Below are positions 8,213-11,829 of a DNA stretch of 11,829 nucleotides, piece after piece. Source of the stretch: Ochromonadaceae sp. CCMP2298 (taxonomy: Eukaryota; Sar; Synurophyceae; Ochromonadales; Ochromonadaceae); NCBI GenBank assembly GCA_026770595.1, contig MU634497.1:1-11829 (forward strand), written 5' to 3'. The stretch's first letter is position 1. Every line of letters begins with the position of its first letter. The notes beneath the pieces are model-generated. The model was not told where the DNA came from. It did no database searches and saw only the letters and a program-made list of their open reading frames with translations. The position numbers and the translations under genes were made by a program.

Positions 8213-8444
8213 GAGTAAATAACTCTAATATTGAGAAGTAATCTCATTATGAGCGAATACTCAAACAGAGAAAAGGTCTCATTTTAAGAGAAAATTACTC
8301 CACGTGAGTAAACACAAAGGTGAGAAAATATCTCACTTTGTGAGATAATTACTCCATATTAGTAAATATTCATTATGAGAAAACTTCTCAGATGGTGAGA
8401 TAATTACTCACAGTGAGTTTCAAACTCATAGTGAGAAATATCTC
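8213..8444. repeat. Regular array of 12-13 nt palindromes (GAG-N6/7-CTC)
   Basis: Palindromes start at 8213, 8233, 8251, 8268, 8288, (8306 half), 8322, 8342, (8360 degenerate), 8377, 8397, 8415 and 8433. Examples are GAGAAAATATCTC, GAGATAATTACTC and GAGTTTCAAACTC. Start-to-start spacings follow 20, 18, 16-18 repeatedly, giving superunits of 54-56 nt (8213, 8268, 8322, 8377), each with three palindrome types in fixed order. Arms are conserved while centres vary. Likely role: binding sites for a transposase or DNA-binding protein; this is inference. Confidence 0.85.
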
Positions 8445-8502
8445 CACCTCATCTCCAAATGAGTAATTTAGTTAGACATTTTCTCAGGATAGTTTGCAGG
8501 TG

Positions 8503-8692
8503 AGAACGGGTATATTGAGGAACAGGGCGGCCCGGGGAAAATGTATAAATCCCGGGAAAAATACATAACCCCCCAACCGCTGCTTCTCTCTCCCTCGAGC
8601 AGAGGCTGCTTAACAACATTGGCATGCGTGGCTGGACGCTGGAGGATGAGGAGGGATGAGGAGGACTGGTGAGTACTTAAGTTTACAGGTAT
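8503..8692. other. Spacer with CCCGGG repeats and a possible orphan exon
   Basis: Two tandem roughly 20-nt units beginning CCCGGGGAAAATGTATAA (8531) and CCCGGGAAAAATACATAA (8551). Further right, 8603-8668 is preceded on the plus strand by a pyrimidine tract ending in CAG and followed by a strong GTGAGT donor. It is 66 nt and open in one frame (GCLTTLACVAGRW...), but no partner exon was found. Confidence 0.4.
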
Positions 8693-9625
8693 CTATACAT
8701 TAAAGTCTGTGCCGTTGTTATAGTGCTCTAGGAAGTCATTTGGCATACGTAGATTGAAGTAGTTGCTAGTCTGGCCGCCATAGAGCCCAACATGAAAATT
8801 TCTGAGTAGGGTAGTCACAGTGTAAACTCTCTTAACAGAGCCCTCTGTTAACACTCTAAGCTTATCCTTCCTGCCCACGTACTTGAATAGCGAGGCAGTA
8901 TAGCCGTAGTTCCATTCAATGGAAATGCGGACCGTCTTCATTCTACAGTTCCACTCAACGTAGTCTTCCACCCCCTCGCCGAGCTGGAAGTAGCTGCGCA
9001 TAAAAGGCCGAGGCACTTTATACGCGCTGTCCCCAAAGATGATGACTGGGGATGGGTCTCCAGCCTGCACTGCTCCCATCCTGTCGTGTATGTTCGATTT
9101 CTCCAGGATGTTGAGATCGCTGCGGCGCAGAGAGGTGGGGCCCGTCATGTCTACGGTAAAACCGTAGGCGTTGTCCAGGGTCTGATGCTTCAGACCGTGG
9201 ACCGATTTCCAACCGTTGTAGAAGGCGCGCTGGATCTGGTCGTCCCAGCGCGCCGAATTGGCACCTGCCTCTCCAGGACCACCATCGACCACGCTGGAAG
9301 CCAAACAGTAGCAGTCTATGAAGAAGCCCACTGTGGTCGCGCAGCCCATCTTCCGGGAGACGGCGTCGGTGGACGCCTGGAAGAAGCCGTTGCGGTACCA
9401 CCACGGTAGGTTGTCGTGCACGAGGTGTCGCTGGGTCCTCCAGATAAAGCTCACGAACAAATTGAATGCAAGCGATTGATCGGAGCTCACGCCGCCGAAG
9501 AGCAGATTGACCAAGTGGTCCTGCTGCGTGCCCGTGGCGATCTCGCAGAGCCCCCGCAGAAATATCTCCTCACCAGTCTGCCAGCTCACAAGTCGCCGAT
9601 GCATCCAATCTTCGAAGCGTGACAC
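8693..9625 (-). CDS. PIF/Harbinger-type DDE transposase, probably 5'-truncated
   Basis: The 310-codon frame encodes a DDE_Tnp_4-like endonuclease of the PIF/Harbinger superfamily, which cuts and joins transposon ends in the nucleus. Candidate catalytic residues are D104 (FFIDCYC), D199 (IIFGDSAYK) and E237 (RISIEWNYG). Between them are family-typical stretches AFYNGWKSVHGLKHQT (about 134-149) and TGPTSLRRSDL (161-171). Upstream, DNLPWWYRNGF leads into the first catalytic strand. Residue 1 here is a GTG; the first ATG is at 9604, and the frame stays open upstream to a TGA at 9695-9697 with plausible coding (LYFDVFKVSRFEDW), so the real N-terminus and its helix-turn-helix are probably lost or on an unseen exon. 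It ends in TAG. All three catalytic positions are intact. No terminal inverted repeats belonging to it were found. It has no introns, unlike its host-gene neighbours. Confidence 0.85.
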   Translation of the reverse strand: MSRFEDWMHRRLVSWQTGEEIFLRGLCEIATGTQQDHLVNLLFGGVSSDQSLAFNLFVSFIWRTQRHLVHDNLPWWYRNGFFQASTDAVSRKMGCATTVGFFIDCYCLASSVVDGGPGEAGANSARWDDQIQRAFYNGWKSVHGLKHQTLDNAYGFTVDMTGPTSLRRSDLNILEKSNIHDRMGAVQAGDPSPVIIFGDSAYKVPRPFMRSYFQLGEGVEDYVEWNCRMKTVRISIEWNYGYTASLFKYVGRKDKLRVLTEGSVKRVYTVTTLLRNFHVGLYGGQTSNYFNLRMPNDFLEHYNNGTDFNV

Positions 9626-10003
9626 CTTGAAGACGTCAAAATAGAGCCTACGACAACGGCTCGATTTTAAGCCGAGGGGACGGCTCCGAAGACGTCACGT
9701 CTTAGAAAACCACGTATTTTTTGCTCAAACCGTAGGCAAACCGTCAGTTTTTTGGTTTTGCGCATTCACTCTACTTGTAATTTACAGCCTCTTGAAGAAG
9801 CAACCGTACCGCAAATGCACCCAGTGATTTCAGATTCATGGTAATTTCAATATGGGATATATCAGTGTATACCCACTAGGTGTCTACTCGGCAAAGCTGG
9901 TACCCAGGGATCTGTTCATTCCACAGCAAGGCATAGGTAGATTAGTACACAGAGTAGATATTAAGGTGTATTATTACATAATCAGGTGCCAATTCTACCT
10001 ACT
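9626..10003. other. Spacer between transposase and GET3
   Basis: Contains a 10-bp direct repeat GAAGACGTCA at 9629-9638 and 9688-9697, several GGCTC/GAGCC words, and a doubled AAACCGT near 9730-9750. The part up to 9694 may be the transposase 5' coding remnant. The right part is the GET3 3' flank; TGTAA on the minus strand (9974-9978) lies 26 nt after the GET3 stop and could be a poly(A) signal. Confidence 0.4.
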
Positions 10004-11542
10004 CTACTCGTCCGATCCGTGCAGCAGCAGGCTGGAGAAGGACTCTAGGGAGGCCACCCCCCTCACCTATGGAGTGGGTTGATATTGAAGGTTGTATATA
10101 GTCAGAGGGGGTTAATACATTTACGTGTAGGTGGGTTAATATAAGCATAGGATGGGGTGGGTGGGTGCACACCTCGTTGTCCAGCAGAGGCATCAGCACC
10201 ACGTGGAAGTCCTCGTACAGCTCGAATATCTACACGGGGGTATTAAGAGTTTTATTTTTGTATATATAGAGGGGTTAATATAGACAGAGGGGGCTAATAT
10301 AGATATAGGGGGTTCATATACATTTAGAGGGGTTAAAATAAAGGGTTATATAGACAGAGGGGGATGATAAACATTAAAAAAACAATTACATGCATTTAAT
10401 ACACACATTATATATATATACATAACACGCACAGTACGTACCTGCTGGATGTACCGGTCCTGCATTCTCTTCCTGGAGATGGTCTTGCTGATTATCTCCT
10501 GTGCCTCTTCCGGCAGACCGTCCTTGGCCCCCTTGTACCAGTCCACCAAGTCCTCCGCATCCTGGTTGGGGAATAGTACCTGATATATGTATATATATAT
10601 AATTATTTTAAAAAAAGAGATATATAGGGGGTTAGATCGTATACATTTTACGTATAAATGTGGGAGGTTTTTTATACATTTACTAATATAAATATGGGGG
10701 TTTACCTGATTCACGACCACGTTGTGTGTGTCAATCTCGGACTTGGACAGCTCCTGCACCAGCCGCTCCGTCTCGTAGATGCTATAGAAATATTATATTG
10801 GTAAATTCGAAATATTAATATGAATTATAATCATAATATTAATACTAATATGCATTTAATTGTGCAAATGGACATCAAAAGTATGTAAGTGGTTTAATAT
10901 GAAATAGGGTACACCTATATAAACTTTGAAGTGGAAATTTAACCTTATATAAGTGGATTTATATCAAATAAAACCTACCTGAGGAATTCCGGGATGCACA
11001 CGCACACGAAAGTGGTCTTCTCGGGGTTCTTGATTTGGTTGTGCACCTAAGAGGGGTATATACATTTATAGAAATAGAAATAAGGGGTTATTGTACATTT
11101 AAATAGGGGTGAGTATATATTTACGTATACAAGGGCTTAATATACATTTACATTGGATTTATAATACATTTAGTGGGTTTAATGTACGTTGTAAGCATAC
11201 CTGGTCGATGAGTCCCTTAAGCTGCTCCAGCTTCTGGATCATTTGCTCCACACCCGCTGCCCCCTCCGCACCCATGAAGGCAGTCACCTGGGGAACGGGG
11301 GGGTCAGTGTGAGGGTGGGGGTTGAGGGTAGGGTTAGATTTATATTTATATTATAGAGTATAGAAGGAGGGGGTTTAATATATATTTAGGTATACCTGTG
11401 TGAGCAGGCCCTGGAACCTGTTCTTCAGCTCCAGCACCTTGCCTATAGCCGACTCCATCGTCTTGGGGAAGGATAGCAGGCGCAGGGTGTGTCCGGTAGG
11501 CGCGGTGTCGAACACGATCGTGGAGTAGTTCATCTCCTGCAC
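10004..11542 (-). CDS. GET3: GET3/ASNA1 (TRC40) targeting ATPase, C-terminal seven exons
   Basis: Visible exons in transcript order: 11542-11396, 11287-11201, 11046-10979, 10781-10706, 10579-10442, 10229-10173, 10066-10004. All junctions are GT-AG and phases agree, giving 211 residues plus TAG; the P-loop exons lie beyond the right edge. GET3 is the cytosolic dimeric ATPase that carries tail-anchored membrane proteins to the ER receptor. Landmarks: the switch II motif FDTAPTGHTLRLL (exon 1 shown), [32 protein letters not shown] with the nucleotide-base Asn, LYEDFHVV, and the A-loop PLLDNEVRG spanning the last junction. The zinc-binding CxxC present in animal and yeast GET3 is absent. Where it would lie, an exon reading LFPNQDAEDLVDWYKGAK is longer and Cys-free, as in some GET3 paralogues. 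The protein stops at ...LLLHGSDE. Confidence 0.93.
11358..11380 (-). repeat. Intron module shared between DNAI7 and GET3 (copy 2)
   Basis: Lies in the GET3 intron 11288-11395, about 10 nt inside the donor. It matches 2868-2890 in DNAI7 intron 5 at 22 of 23 positions, in the same orientation. Confidence 0.85.
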
Positions 11543-11829
11543 CTGTGGTGTGTGGAGGTGATAAGTGGGATTAAATACATCATTGTGGGTCGAAAAGAGG
11601 GTTTATAGATAGAATTGTGGGTTGGAAAGAGGGTTTCAAGATAGAATGTGGGTTGTGGGGTGTGGGATGTGATAAGTGGGGTGTGGGGTGCGGACGATTT
11701 GAGGATTTAAAGGTGGAATTGGGGGTTGAAAAGAGGATTTTAAGATCCGGTTCGGGGTCGGGGGGTGCGTTTTAGGGGTTGAGAGGGGTAGAGGGGTGGA
11801 GGGGTGGAGAAATGGAGGAAGAGGGTTGG
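11543..11829 (-). other. GET3 intron running off the right edge
   Basis: G/T-rich plus-strand sequence with repeated GTGGGT and AGAGGGTTT words, typical of the other introns here. It follows the acceptor CAG at 11543-11545. No exon is recognisable before the window ends. Confidence 0.6.

Larger units (their letters stand above)
7861..8502. mobile_element. Non-autonomous CACTA/CMC-like DNA element with subterminal palindromes
   Basis: Terminal inverted repeats: CACCCGTAAACTATCCTG at 7861-7878 matches the reverse complement of 8485-8502 at 16 of 18 positions, and similarity continues inward (AGAAAA). The element is 642 bp. AGA flanks both ends (7858-7860 and 8503-8505), consistent with a 3-bp target duplication. 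CAC termini, 3-bp duplications and many short subterminal repeats are the established hallmarks of CACTA (En/Spm) elements. The interior holds palindrome arrays at both ends (7880-7921, 7996-8027 and 8213-8444) and no transposase ORF. Superfamily assignment is inference; a 3-bp duplication alone has roughly a 1 in 64 chance of occurring randomly. Confidence 0.65.

Noticed and set aside
8213-8444. CRISPR-like regular repeat/spacer array
   Set aside because: Units are 12-13 nt palindromes with variable centres and 4-7 nt spacers in a eukaryotic genome, with no cas genes. Unit and spacer lengths are far outside CRISPR ranges.
9086-9409. Plus-strand ORF antisense to the transposase
   Set aside because: It lies wholly opposite conserved transposase codons and has no protein-like features of its own.

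Overview
The window is eukaryotic nuclear DNA. Two conserved genes on the minus strand are split into many small exons by GT-AG introns. One encodes a ciliary dynein-associated protein and the other a tail-anchored-protein targeting ATPase, so the organism is probably a flagellate protist, likely an alga. Exons are GC-rich. Introns are strikingly biased, with G/T on the plus strand and C/A on the transcribed-sense strand. All splice donors I could place are GT, which argues against a dinoflagellate. A prasinophyte-like green alga is one possibility, but I cannot settle the lineage.

Layout, left to right. Positions 1-204 (minus): the start of an unrecognised acidic, Glu/Gln-rich protein running off the left edge. 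Positions 269-672: two related imperfect foldback repeats. Positions 998-4714 (minus): a complete 12-exon DNAI7/CASC1/IC97 gene; I derived every splice site and the phases close to give 726 codons plus stop. Positions 4841-5348: a compact hairpin MITE and an eroded relative, just upstream of DNAI7. Positions 5655-7666 (plus): a decayed, unrecognised gene with stops and frameshifts, interrupted by a TIR-flanked insertion (about 6088-6705). Positions 7861-8502: a non-autonomous DNA element with CAC-type terminal inverted repeats, a possible 3-bp target duplication and a dense array of 13-nt palindromes. Positions 8693-9625 (minus): a PIF/Harbinger-type DDE transposase. Positions 10004-11542 (minus): the last seven exons of GET3/ASNA1, with upstream exons beyond the right edge.

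The two host genes have separate functions: axonemal inner-arm dynein assembly or stability, and ER targeting of tail-anchored proteins. About 5.3 kb between them is almost entirely mobile-element debris. The two strongest unusual signals are (1) the palindrome array, which resolves into four roughly 55-nt superunits of three palindromes each, inside a CACTA/CMC-like element, and (2) introns of both genes sharing near-identical 23-30 nt modules, with one intron bounded by an 11-bp direct repeat at its two splice sites. The second suggests introner-like or other recent intron gain.
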